From NCBI RefSeq assembly GCF_030065675.1, contig NZ_JASJDK010000002.1:62001-126000 (forward strand): a stretch of DNA of 64,000 nt. The letters are read 5' to 3'. This DNA is from Mastigocoleus sp. MO_188.B34 (GTDB lineage Bacteria; Cyanobacteriota; Cyanobacteriia; Cyanobacteriales; Nostocaceae). Made by a program: the position numbers and the translations under genes. The stretch's first letter is position 1. Every line of letters starts with the position of its first letter. This document shows positions 54,873 through 63,583 of the stretch, piece after piece. The notes beneath the pieces are model-generated. The model did not search any database, was not told where the DNA came from, and saw only the letters and a program-made list of their open reading frames with translations.

Positions 54873-55556
54873 ATGAAAAATATAGATGTGGGCACATCAG
54901 ATTTTAATCAAGATTATGTTAGTGATATTACTCCTTTAGACTCTCATCAAGAAATAATAAAAATAACTGAAATGAGAGAATTACACGATCTAAATTTACA
55001 ACATTTAGAAGATTTAAACAAAACTATATCAGAATTGCAATCTTCATTAGAAAAAAAATCTAAAGAACAAGAAAAAATACATCGAAGGCTGAGATTTCGA
55101 CTTCGTTTTTTTACATTTATATGGTTATTAACAGTACTAGGGCTAACAGCTGTTTTCGGGTGGTTTAGTTTACGTTGGTATATGCAATTGCAAATACAGC
55201 GAAAAGTTGCAGCTTTCACACCTGAAAAATTAGAGCAAATAGAAAAAATACAAACTTCATTTGTCAAGTTAAATGAAGATACTATCCCACAATTAAAAAA
55301 TGAACTCGAAAAAAATAAAAAGGAAATTGCAGAAATCAATAATCAGATAACAGAGGTTAATACTAAACTAGATAAACCTCAACAAGCAATGACAGTTTTA
55401 GTGAAAGCTTTACAAGAATTAGTTGATTCTCAAAAGACACAATCAAATAGTGTTAATGTAGATAAACCTAAATCTACTGATTTAAAGCCTAAAAATAATT
55501 CAGAAAAATCTCCTTCATCTTCACCAGACAACAAGAAGATTCAAGAAAATAATTAA
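54873..55556 (+). CDS. Coiled-coil protein with one membrane helix (1)
   Basis: A 227-residue protein I do not recognise. An N-terminal coiled coil (about 30-70) leads into a basic R-R-L-R-F-R-L-R-F-F patch and one membrane helix (about 82-103, F-I-W-L-L-T-V-L-G-L-T-A-V-F). A second coiled coil follows (about 120-175) and the tail is rich in Ser, Lys, Asn and Pro. It is followed after 83 bases by a similar one-helix coiled-coil gene, so the two may work as a pair. Both lie beside a row of MscS channel genes on the opposite strand. No function can be assigned. Confidence 0.7.
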   Translation: MKNIDVGTSDFNQDYVSDITPLDSHQEIIKITEMRELHDLNLQHLEDLNKTISELQSSLEKKSKEQEKIHRRLRFRLRFFTFIWLLTVLGLTAVFGWFSLRWYMQLQIQRKVAAFTPEKLEQIEKIQTSFVKLNEDTIPQLKNELEKNKKEIAEINNQITEVNTKLDKPQQAMTVLVKALQELVDSQKTQSNSVNVDKPKSTDLKPKNNSEKSPSSSPDNKKIQENN

Positions 55557-55639
55557 ATTATGAATGCAGAGTTGACACTCATTATATTTCAATATTGCAA
55601 TCATAAATAATTATCAAAGCAAATTAAGGACTAAAAATA

Positions 55640-56248
55640 ATGTCTTCATCTTTAGAGAATTCTGTACAAATTTCTCAATCATTACAGGATAAATATTTAC
55701 AACAAGAACGGATGCATGATATTCTCTTGATGCTAAAAAATCTATCTACAAGAGAAGAGGCAACTATTAAATATATTTTAGATTGCCTCTATGATATTGG
55801 TTCAGTTAAGCTAATTAAACAAAAAATCCACTTCAGGGCTCTTAACACAAGCTTAGTATTAGTTGCTAAGATGTCCAAACCTGCTTTCAAATTTTTCGCT
55901 TTACGTTGGTTTCAAAGTAACTGTCCGCGATTAATTACTGATTGGTTAGTTGAGCAAGTTAGCTTTAAAGAAAATGAGGCAAAAATCATTAATGAAGAAG
56001 TACAATTAAATACTTCTACAGAACAAGAGTCTTTAACCTCGCTGGTAGATGATAACAAAAAAATTAAAGCTCTTAAATCTCAAATGAGATTGTTAACAAT
56101 AATTTTATTAGGGGTAATTACGATTTCTGGAGGTGCTTTTAGTTGGTTGAGTTATTACACTGTTAAATTAGAAAAAGTTCAGCAAGAAACAATAGAAAGA
56201 TTAGAAGCGCAAATCAATACATTAGAAACTAGTAAAAGTTTCAAGTGA
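55640..56248 (+). CDS. Coiled-coil protein with one membrane helix (2)
   Basis: A 202-residue protein of unknown family. The N-terminal two-thirds are helical (L-S-T-R-E-E-A-T-I-K-Y-I-L-D-C-L-Y-D-I-G-S) with an amphipathic stretch F-F-A-L-R-W-F. A membrane helix at about 150-172 (L-L-T-I-I-L-L-G-V-I-T-I-S-G-G) is followed by a short coiled coil, V-Q-Q-E-T-I-E-R-L-E-A-Q-I. The layout resembles the preceding gene. It ends 11 bases from the end of the convergent MscS gene. Confidence 0.7.
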   Translation: MSSSLENSVQISQSLQDKYLQQERMHDILLMLKNLSTREEATIKYILDCLYDIGSVKLIKQKIHFRALNTSLVLVAKMSKPAFKFFALRWFQSNCPRLITDWLVEQVSFKENEAKIINEEVQLNTSTEQESLTSLVDDNKKIKALKSQMRLLTIILLGVITISGGAFSWLSYYTVKLEKVQQETIERLEAQINTLETSKSFK

Positions 56249-56259
56249 ATCAAATAAAC

Positions 56260-58050
56260 TTAATCTTTTCCTTCATTTGTTTCCTGAGTAAATGAAGACT
56301 GAGATTGGTTATTCAGGTAATTAAATATCCCATTTAGAGGAGAAATTCTTATTCCTTGTGGGTTGTAATCTGTAGGAAGGTAATTTTCTGGAATTGTTAT
56401 TTGATTACCATCTCTGATTGCAGAGTAGTGGGGGGAGAGAATTTCAATACCACTTTCGTTACATTTGTCCTGAATATTTTGGTGTAATTCCGAGTAAATT
56501 CGTGCCATAATACCAGGATGTTTGGTATAAGCGTTTAACTCATAGCTGACATAAAAGTCATCTAAACTTTTTTGCAATACAAAAGGTTCTGGTTCAGTAA
56601 GAATATCTTGTGTCGCTTTCGCTGCATCAATCAGGACTTCATGGACTTTACGCCAAGGTACATCATACCCTAAAGTGATATTAGTGTGAAGCACTAGCGG
56701 TGGATGCTCGGGATCGAATTGAGCAGCACTATAATTAACTATTTGACTCGTTAAAACTGTGGAATTGGGTAAAGTGATAACAACATTTTTGATTGTTCGG
56801 ATCCGGGTCACTAACAAAGTTTTTTCTGCAACATCCCCAACCGCATCAGAAATTTTCACGCGATCGCCAATTTGAAATGCTCTGGTGTAAATCAAAATAA
56901 TCCCAGCAACGATGTTTGCAACTACAGCAGTGGAACCTAAGGAAAAAAGCACACCCAAAAACAACGAGACTCCCTGAAAAGCTGGAGAACCAAACCCTGG
57001 TAAATAAGGGAAAGCTACCACCGCAGCTAAAATGATCATTAAAAAGACAGATAACTTATAAGTTGGTCTCGCCCATTCTCGATAAAAACCTTGAATGGTC
57101 AAATTACCATGTTCGATTGCTGTAAAGAAATGTCCGACTAGCTTAATTAAATAAAAGGTAGCAAAAATAACTATGCCTAAAGCAAATATATTCGGCAGGT
57201 ACTTAAGAAATTCTTCCCAAGAAGTTATACCTGCTTTTAAAAAGTATCGAAATACCTGTCTCCCAAATTGTTTTGTCCAAGGAAAGAAACTTAAAACTAA
57301 CGGTACGTAAACCGCTAACGCTCCCAAGGTTAAAATCCACCGTAGGAACTTGAGTATGGAAATTAGTAAAGAGGAAATTCGAGTTGCAGGTAATAAGTCA
57401 AAATTTTGAATTCGCAATGCGGGAATTCTCGTGCTTCCCAAAGTATTAACTTGGGTATAAAGTTTGGGAAACAAGAAAGCAAATAAAACTAATGTTGCCA
57501 AAAATACTACTGTGGCGATCGCAGTATTGATAATTCCTTGACGTATAAATTCTGGACTGCGTTCTTGACGATACTGAACTACTTGTGTCTGAATTTTTGC
57601 TAGATAGCTTTTTGCTAGTGCTTGTCGTGTTTGGTCAACAGCTCTAGCATCTGCATCAGTTACAGTTAACAGTACCCGATTTCCTACAGTCAGATTAGTA
57701 GTTTGGGATTTTTCATCTATAGCAAATGTGTTTACTTTGATTGTTGGATCTTCTGCGATCGTAGTTAAACGATTGGTTACTGCTCTAGCACGTTCCTCTG
57801 CTGTAAAAGCTCCAACCCCTGCTCGAATATCAAAAATTTTTTCTCCTCCAAGTATTACTCCCATCGCTTCAGGGTTAGAAGTCGGAGATGTAGTTACAGT
57901 TGGTGCAGGTTTTGCTGGTGCTTGGGCGTAGCTACTTGAAAATGGGACAATAGACAGTGATATACATAAAGCTATAACTGCAAAAAAAAACTTCAGGCCT
58001 TGAAATTTAAAAAAGTTTTTTTTCCTGGTAATTTTATTCAAACGTTTCAT
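56260..58050 (-). CDS. MscS family mechanosensitive channel, large form with signal peptide
   Basis: A 596-residue MscS-superfamily channel. The signal peptide F-F-A-V-I-A-L-C-I-S-L-S-I ends near Y-A-Q-A (about 40-43). A periplasmic region (about 45-165) precedes several membrane helices (about 170-385). The pore-lining helix is followed by the beta-domain signature A-F-Q-I-G-D-R-V-K-I-S-D-A-V-G-D-V and the C-terminal cytoplasmic domain. It releases solutes on osmotic downshift. It is the first of three MscS-type genes, all on the minus strand. The last 40 residues are low-complexity. Confidence 0.88.
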   Translation of the reverse strand: MKRLNKITRKKNFFKFQGLKFFFAVIALCISLSIVPFSSSYAQAPAKPAPTVTTSPTSNPEAMGVILGGEKIFDIRAGVGAFTAEERARAVTNRLTTIAEDPTIKVNTFAIDEKSQTTNLTVGNRVLLTVTDADARAVDQTRQALAKSYLAKIQTQVVQYRQERSPEFIRQGIINTAIATVVFLATLVLFAFLFPKLYTQVNTLGSTRIPALRIQNFDLLPATRISSLLISILKFLRWILTLGALAVYVPLVLSFFPWTKQFGRQVFRYFLKAGITSWEEFLKYLPNIFALGIVIFATFYLIKLVGHFFTAIEHGNLTIQGFYREWARPTYKLSVFLMIILAAVVAFPYLPGFGSPAFQGVSLFLGVLFSLGSTAVVANIVAGIILIYTRAFQIGDRVKISDAVGDVAEKTLLVTRIRTIKNVVITLPNSTVLTSQIVNYSAAQFDPEHPPLVLHTNITLGYDVPWRKVHEVLIDAAKATQDILTEPEPFVLQKSLDDFYVSYELNAYTKHPGIMARIYSELHQNIQDKCNESGIEILSPHYSAIRDGNQITIPENYLPTDYNPQGIRISPLNGIFNYLNNQSQSSFTQETNEGKD

Positions 58051-58152
58051 TTAGAACTAAAACTGAAGTTTAATAATCATAGAATTTAACTGAACCGAAC
58101 AAAAGAAGTTATTTGAAAAAAATAATTGTCAACAAACCAAAATTTTCAATAA

Positions 58153-59289
58153 TCAAATTGGGATTGGTGAATCTACATAAATTGTTGGCTCGCTGATTGA
58201 GAATCTCATACCATTTTTTTCAAGCATTTGGGAAATTTTTGTATTAGCTAACTCTAATAAACGCTTACGCAGTTGGGTAGAATCTTCGCTTGAGCCTAAG
58301 ATAAAAAAAGTTATCCTCGCACGACTTCCAGGTCTGTCGTCAATTTGGAAAAAATTAATCTCCGTACTACCGGGGTCGATACCAAATACAGCATTAGTGC
58401 TTTCTTGAATCACTTTAGTCACGAAAGATTGCTGGTTTTCTTCCAATACTCGAACAAAATCTAGATAGAGTAGTACCATTACCTTTTTACCCCTGGTAAT
58501 GTTTTCAATATCCTTAGTTGCCATAAGAGAATTAGGAACAATTAAAAGAGTATTTTTTGCCGCTAGGCGAATTTTTGTCGAACGCAAGCCTATTGATTCT
58601 ACTCGACCGTATATATCTTCAGCATGAGGATTAAAATTGACGCGGATATATTCTCCTGGGACATAAGGACGGTCTAAGTATAATACGATTGTACCTAATA
58701 ATTGTTCTAAAACTCTTTGGGCAGCAAAAGCGAGCGCAATACCACTGATACCCAAGCCAGTAATTAAAGCCAGCAAGTTCACATTATTAGTTTGAGCAAA
58801 AAATACAATTGCAGTGAACCCAATAATAACATTGAAAACAGTCTCACCAACTAAGATAAAATCATCAGCCGACTTCCCTAATTTGTCAATTATAATAACT
58901 CCATAAATACGCACAAACTGTTTAAATAAACGAGATACAAACCACGCAATACTGATTATTAATCCCAAATCAATGAAAAACTTTAAAAACTGATATAGAT
59001 TTTGATAACTAGCAATTATTTTTAAACAAAAATTCCACAGAATGAGTGTACCAGTGAGTTTAATTAAATGACCTAAAGGATCAAGTAAACTTTCGTAAAT
59101 TTTTATGTATTTTTTTGGAAATAATTGTTTAACAATCAGCCTAACAAGTAAAAGTGTATAGCGACCTAATAGTAAAGAAAATATTACAAGTATTAGGAAT
59201 ATTCCTAGTCTCAGTCCCAGAATAACTAAAAATTTTTGAGTTGCTTCGTCAAAACGAATAAAATCATTTAGTATCGATTCTATATCCAT
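58153..59289 (-). CDS. MscS family mechanosensitive channel (2)
   Basis: A 378-residue MscS-type channel with about four or five N-terminal membrane helices and no signal peptide. The pore region is I-T-G-L-G-I-S-G-I-A-L-A-F-A-A-Q-R-V-L-E-Q-L-L-G at about 171-194. It is followed by the beta-domain V-P-G-E-Y-I-R-V-N and G-R-V-E-S-I-G-L-R-S-T-K-I-R. It is clearly paralogous to the next gene upstream (59302-60432), 12 bases away, so the two form an operon and arose by duplication. Confidence 0.9.
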   Translation of the reverse strand: MDIESILNDFIRFDEATQKFLVILGLRLGIFLILVIFSLLLGRYTLLLVRLIVKQLFPKKYIKIYESLLDPLGHLIKLTGTLILWNFCLKIIASYQNLYQFLKFFIDLGLIISIAWFVSRLFKQFVRIYGVIIIDKLGKSADDFILVGETVFNVIIGFTAIVFFAQTNNVNLLALITGLGISGIALAFAAQRVLEQLLGTIVLYLDRPYVPGEYIRVNFNPHAEDIYGRVESIGLRSTKIRLAAKNTLLIVPNSLMATKDIENITRGKKVMVLLYLDFVRVLEENQQSFVTKVIQESTNAVFGIDPGSTEINFFQIDDRPGSRARITFFILGSSEDSTQLRKRLLELANTKISQMLEKNGMRFSISEPTIYVDSPIPI

Positions 59290-59301
59290 TGTATTTAATT
59301 T

Positions 59302-60432
59302 TTATAAATTAATAGGTGAAGAGACATTGATAGTTTTCTCTTTGATATCAAAGATGATGCCATATTCCTTTAATTTATAACTAATATTTTGTTTAGCGAT
59401 ATCCAGGAGTTGCTTGCGTAATTCCATTGATATTTCTCCCGAACCTAGTAAAAATAAAGTAACTTGTGCTTCTACAATATTTTGATCTAACTCATCAACT
59501 ATATCTTTAAAATTTACTTTTGTAATACGATTATCTAACCCAAAAATATCTTTAGTACTGTCCAAAATTACTTGGCGAATTAAAGCTCTTTCCTCTTGAG
59601 ATATAGCTTTATATAATGTCAAATAAATTAAGGAAATTACCTTTTTAGCATTCGTTAGATTTTCAATGCTGACCTGAGTAAGGATATTATTGGGAATAAT
59701 AACTAAACTACCTTTACCAGAAGTACGAATCTTTGTAGAACGCCAACCAATGGACTCAACTCTACCAAAGGTGCGATCGGGTAATTGTACATAATCATCA
59801 ATGGCAAAAGGACGATCCAGATGAAGTACAACACCCCCTAATAATTGTTCTAAGGTTTTTTGAGCGGCAAAAGCAACTGCTAAACCTCCAATTCCCAAAC
59901 TTGCTAACAAGCCAACTAAATTAATTTGATGTGTTTGAGCGAATATAAAAACAACAATTAAAATGATAGTAGCATTGACCAGAAATTTTGCGAGAATTAA
60001 AATCTCACTATCTAATCTTCTTTGAGTCCTCAAGGCTGCATTAAGCAAGTAAACATCAAAAAATTGTTTAAATATGCGCAGGGCTAACCAAATAACAATA
60101 ATTGCGATTACTAACCCAAATATCAATTCAAATAATTTTAGCCATTCTTCTAAGGGAGAAATTAAAATAATGACGTCAATAACTGTTAGTAATACTACTA
60201 AAATTATCTGATTTTGATAAGGCATCAATACCTGATGATAAATTTCTTGAAATTGGAGAGAAGTTAAGCGTTCTATAGCTAATTCACTAATTTTAGGAAG
60301 GAAAATACTAACAGCAATTGTAACTATTCCAACTAAGCAAATAACCGTAGCTATCTTAAAGATACTATTACTTGGTAAATTACTGATTGCAAAACTTAGG
60401 GCTAATTGAGCATCTGTAAAAGCAAGAAACAT
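59302..60432 (-). CDS. MscS family mechanosensitive channel (3)
   Basis: A 376-residue MscS-type channel. The pore helix is L-A-S-L-G-I-G-G-L-A-V-A-F-A-A-Q-K-T-L-E-Q-L-L-G (about 180-203), then F-A-I-D-D-Y-V-Q-L-P and G-R-V-E-S-I-G-W-R-S-T-K-I-R. It is paralogous with the gene 12 bases downstream along most of its length. The short spacing indicates co-transcription. Two non-identical paralogues side by side might form mixed channels, but this is a guess. Confidence 0.9.
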   Translation of the reverse strand: MFLAFTDAQLALSFAISNLPSNSIFKIATVICLVGIVTIAVSIFLPKISELAIERLTSLQFQEIYHQVLMPYQNQIILVVLLTVIDVIILISPLEEWLKLFELIFGLVIAIIVIWLALRIFKQFFDVYLLNAALRTQRRLDSEILILAKFLVNATIILIVVFIFAQTHQINLVGLLASLGIGGLAVAFAAQKTLEQLLGGVVLHLDRPFAIDDYVQLPDRTFGRVESIGWRSTKIRTSGKGSLVIIPNNILTQVSIENLTNAKKVISLIYLTLYKAISQEERALIRQVILDSTKDIFGLDNRITKVNFKDIVDELDQNIVEAQVTLFLLGSGEISMELRKQLLDIAKQNISYKLKEYGIIFDIKEKTINVSSPINL

Positions 60433-60534
60433 ATTTATTTAACTAAAGATAGTGAATTAAAAAAATCTTTCTAATGATTTTGAGCTTGAGGTTAGGTCAA
60501 TTCTTAACTGTCAAGCAATCAGTGATTTTAAACC

Positions 60535-60966
60535 TTAGTAATTTTCATAAACAGTAATAGAAATACGCACATTATGAGAGAGAGGATTTTGTACCCAAAA
60601 CTCCTGAATTGGACGATCTGGTTCGGCATGAATTTTCAGAGTTTTTCCTGATACACAAGTATAAATATTGAAGTTATAACCACAACGAATCGCAACATCT
60701 CCCGGTTGGATCGCTATCGCAACCTTTGCTGCTGGAGGATTTAGCTTGACTCGTTGCTCAGATACTTCGGGCAATACGGTAAGATGATATACCTTAAGGG
60801 GCAAAGGCAGTTCTGAACCTTCTTCCTCGTAAGTAGTAGACAGTCGGGCGCTCGCCTGTATAAATGGAACTACAAGTAGCAGTAAGAACCAAAATAGGGA
60901 GAATAATATTCTGCGCCTAATTTTCACCAATGAATTAGAGTTTGACACAGAAAAATTCTTAGACAC
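60535..60966 (-). CDS. Uncharacterised exported protein
   Basis: A 143-residue protein. After a basic start (K-I-R-R-R) one hydrophobic helix (about 19-38, I-L-F-S-L-F-W-F-L-L-L-L-V-V-P-F) serves as signal peptide or anchor, with A-S-A at 39-41 as a cleavage candidate. The rest is beta-rich with two cysteines (C-G-Y-N-F-N-I-Y-T-C) that could form a disulfide. It lies 102 bases upstream of the MscS operon on the same strand, so a link to envelope stress is possible. No family recognised. Confidence 0.7.
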   Translation of the reverse strand: MSKNFSVSNSNSLVKIRRRILFSLFWFLLLLVVPFIQASARLSTTYEEEGSELPLPLKVYHLTVLPEVSEQRVKLNPPAAKVAIAIQPGDVAIRCGYNFNIYTCVSGKTLKIHAEPDRPIQEFWVQNPLSHNVRISITVYENY

Positions 60967-61839
60967 TTTTTGTAAAAACCCCTCAGCTAAAACATACCAA
61001 AGTGAAGAAAAAGTCGTAGCTGTTTTATTTACCCCAGTTCCTTGTTAGCGCTTCTATACAAATTTTCCCTTGCTTTTGTCTAAGTTTGTAATTTCTTTTA
61101 AAGTTCTTTACGAATTATTTTTGGGTAAGTTGTTACATCATCTAGAGAATCAAAACATTGTGTCACATGCAAAAGTGTCACATAGTTATTAGGAATTGGT
61201 AAAGATCGGCTATACTAAGAGGTTAGGAAGAACAAAATATTTATACATACTATCTTCCACAGGAGGAGAAAACAGAGATAAGTTAACGGGTAACACAAGA
61301 GGGTTTAATTAGAATTTTACTTTCTGCTTGCCTATAGTCGACAGCGTCTGAGAGAAGAAATCGAAGACCGGGTGTTGTACGGCAAAAAGATTGCTTATCT
61401 ACCTGCTCTTGGTGGATATTTCAATATATAAAGTCAGTTTGAATCAAGATACTCAGATTAAATTTCTTGGGTATTATGACATCTATTGAATTCCAATTAT
61501 AACCATATACACTTTGATGATTGCGAAGGGATCTAAAATCCAGGCTACCCTGGAAGTTTTGGATTTATTCTAAATAGGCGATTTAGTCCATCGCAACTAC
61601 GATCTCTTGATATTGCTACAAGATGATTAATCCGCAATCATCCAACTAATAGTGAGAATTAGTCAGGCTACTTATGAAATGACTAATACTTCGCTGTGGA
61701 AATAGAGTGTCAAAAAATACTGAATTTCTTGAGCTTGCTTAATTTAATTGCAGCTTGCTCTTAGAGTAATTAGTATTTTTTTACCAAAATCGACTCATAT
61801 TCGTAACAAATAAATTTATTACAATTTAAGGCATAAGCA
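60967..61839. other. Long intergenic region with a direct repeat and promoter-like site
   Basis: About 870 bases between divergent genes. GTGTCACAT occurs twice (61160-61168 and 61175-61183). About 20-25 bases on, TTAGGA and TATACT (about 61189-61216) make a plausible promoter. A strong AGGAGGAG at 61262-61269 has no start codon at a usable distance. The 61350-61376 stretch resembles 53217-53241. No gene. Confidence 0.5.
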
Positions 61840-62793
61840 ATGGCTTTCCCTAATCGACAACATATTGCTTTAATTTCTGTTTATGACGATCCAGCCCTTG
61901 AGAATCCTACAGAAGAAGGTGGGGGACAAAATATCTATGTGCGCCAAGTGGGAGAGGTTTTAGCTCAAAAAGGTTGGCAAGTAGATATGTTTACCCGCAA
62001 AGTTGACCCAAACCAAGCAAACATAGTTGAGCATAGACCTAACTGTCGGACGATTCGCCTCAAAGCTGGACCGGAAAAATATATTTCCCGCGATTGGATT
62101 TTTGGTTACTTACCGGCTTTCACAAATGCAATTTTAGATTTTCAGAAACAGACGGGTATTTATTATCCAATAGTTCACACTAATTATTGGCTTTCAGGTT
62201 GGGTTGGTTTAAAACTCAAAAAACTCCAAACTTTAAAGCTAATTCATACTTATCATTCTCTTGCTAATGATAAATATGAACCAATAGAAAAGTTTGCTTG
62301 TGTTAACAACATTCGCCTACATGCAGAGAAAGCTTGTTTGCAGACCGCAGATTACATTGTAGCTACTAATCCACAAGAGCAAAAAGATATATATTCTTTG
62401 GCTTCTTCCTATAAAAATATCAAGATCCTGCCTTCTAGTGTTGACATGAAAAGGCTTGCTTGTATTCCTAATCCAGGATTAGACCTTACTGTTGTTTCAC
62501 AAGAAACTGGTTTATCAGCTCAAGGACAGAATAAATGTGCAATCGCAAACACAATTGATAACATTTTAGACAACCCCGAATGGCAAAAAAACTTAGCAGA
62601 GATCCCAAGGAAGCAGGTCGAAGAATACTTTAGTTGGGAGCAAGTTGCATCACAATTAAACGAGCTTTATATCCAACTACTTCAACAACCATCACTCCCA
62701 TTAACGTCTAGTAATTCTGGGCTGTTGAAAAACTGGCTTGGGCGCTTAGTAACAACTCAGGCTAGTGTCAAATCGAAAGTTAAAGTCTCATAA
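61840..62793 (+). CDS. Glycosyltransferase family 4, internally shortened
   Basis: A 317-residue protein. The N-terminal half is a sucrose-phosphate-synthase-like GT4 acceptor domain: I-S-V-Y-D-D-P-A, the glycine loop G-G-G-Q-N-I-Y-V-R, H-T-N-Y-W-L-S-G-W, and H-T-Y-H-S-L. After I-L-P-S-S-V-D at about 203-209 the chain jumps to C-A-I-A-N-T-I-D-N-I-L-D-N-P-E-W, normally the C-terminal end of GT4 enzymes. The nucleotide-sugar-binding domain between, usually about 100-150 residues, is missing. The reading frame is intact. It is therefore probably inactive or regulatory, or a decaying gene. Confidence 0.8.
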   Translation: MAFPNRQHIALISVYDDPALENPTEEGGGQNIYVRQVGEVLAQKGWQVDMFTRKVDPNQANIVEHRPNCRTIRLKAGPEKYISRDWIFGYLPAFTNAILDFQKQTGIYYPIVHTNYWLSGWVGLKLKKLQTLKLIHTYHSLANDKYEPIEKFACVNNIRLHAEKACLQTADYIVATNPQEQKDIYSLASSYKNIKILPSSVDMKRLACIPNPGLDLTVVSQETGLSAQGQNKCAIANTIDNILDNPEWQKNLAEIPRKQVEEYFSWEQVASQLNELYIQLLQQPSLPLTSSNSGLLKNWLGRLVTTQASVKSKVKVS

Positions 62794-62840
62794 ATTTAGT
62801 CTCATAAATTTTCGTGATCTCAAAAATATTCGAGTTATTT

Positions 62841-63422
62841 ATGGATATTCAATTGACAGCAATCCGTAGAAGCGAGTTACTAAATCTACCAGTAATCGAT
62901 ATTGAAAGCAAAGAGGAGATTGGTCGTGTAGACCAAGTATGGCTTGATGTCAAAGCCCACAAAGTTATAGGTCTAACTTGTACTCGTAAGCTATTGTGGC
63001 AATCTGGTCAAAGGCAATCTTATTTTCACTGGGCACAAGTTGAGAAAATAGGAACTAAGGCTGTTTTAGTTAATACCAAACGTCAAGTCAATTTTAATTT
63101 ATCAGAGTTAGTTGACTCCATAGCATGTAACGAACTATTTACAGAAAACGACCGAAAAATTGGCAGCACCATCGGTTATCAATTTGAGACAAAAACGGGT
63201 TCTGTTATTAGTTACCTATTTGTTTTTCAGAATTCTTTATGTTTGCCCTCTGGAATTTATCAACTCTCACCCGCAGATGTGATCGGTATCGATTATACAA
63301 AAGTAATTGCCTTTGAAACTGCAATTCGAAGTGCCCAAAAATATGGCTCGAGTGTTGTTGAAAAAATTACTTCTGCAGTTGAATTTTTTAAGGAAGACTA
63401 TATCCCTTCTACAGCGTTATAG
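62841..63422 (+). CDS. PRC-barrel domain protein
   Basis: A 193-residue protein starting at M-D-I-Q-L-T-A-I-R-R; a GTG nine codons upstream (62814) is also in frame. Two PRC-barrel-like beta domains appear: L-P-V-I-D-I-E-S-K-E-E-I-G-R-V-D-Q-V-W-L-D in the first half, and a second barrel in I-G-S-T-I-G-Y-Q-F-E-T-K-T-G-S-V-I-S-Y in the second. PRC barrels in cyanobacteria and plants occur in photosynthesis- and ribosome-related proteins; no specific role can be given. It lies 47 bases after the glycosyltransferase gene and may be co-transcribed. Confidence 0.82.
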   Translation: MDIQLTAIRRSELLNLPVIDIESKEEIGRVDQVWLDVKAHKVIGLTCTRKLLWQSGQRQSYFHWAQVEKIGTKAVLVNTKRQVNFNLSELVDSIACNELFTENDRKIGSTIGYQFETKTGSVISYLFVFQNSLCLPSGIYQLSPADVIGIDYTKVIAFETAIRSAQKYGSSVVEKITSAVEFFKEDYIPSTAL

Positions 63423-63437
63423 ATTTATAGTAGAGCG

Positions 63438-63503
63438 ATAAGTAGGTTAGTAAGAAAAATCATAACTTGTTTGTAATAGCGCTTTAGCGCTAAAGCGCTA
63501 CTA
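63438..63503 (+). repeat. Dispersed repeat with AGCGCTTTAGCGCT palindrome, copy 2
   Basis: It reads ATAAGTAGGTTAGTAAGAAA, then AATCATAACTTGTTTGTA and a 22-bp perfect palindrome AGCGCTTTAGC/GCTAAAGCGCT. It matches the reverse complement of 24570-24628, differing by a few bases and an 8-bp extension of the palindrome. It lies 16 bases after the PRC-barrel stop. Confidence 0.75.
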
Positions 63504-63583
63504 AGAAAAACCAATTTGTACGCTCTAGGTCAGATTTTGGTTGTAAATAACCATCAAATTTATCTACAAAAAACAGTTGAATC

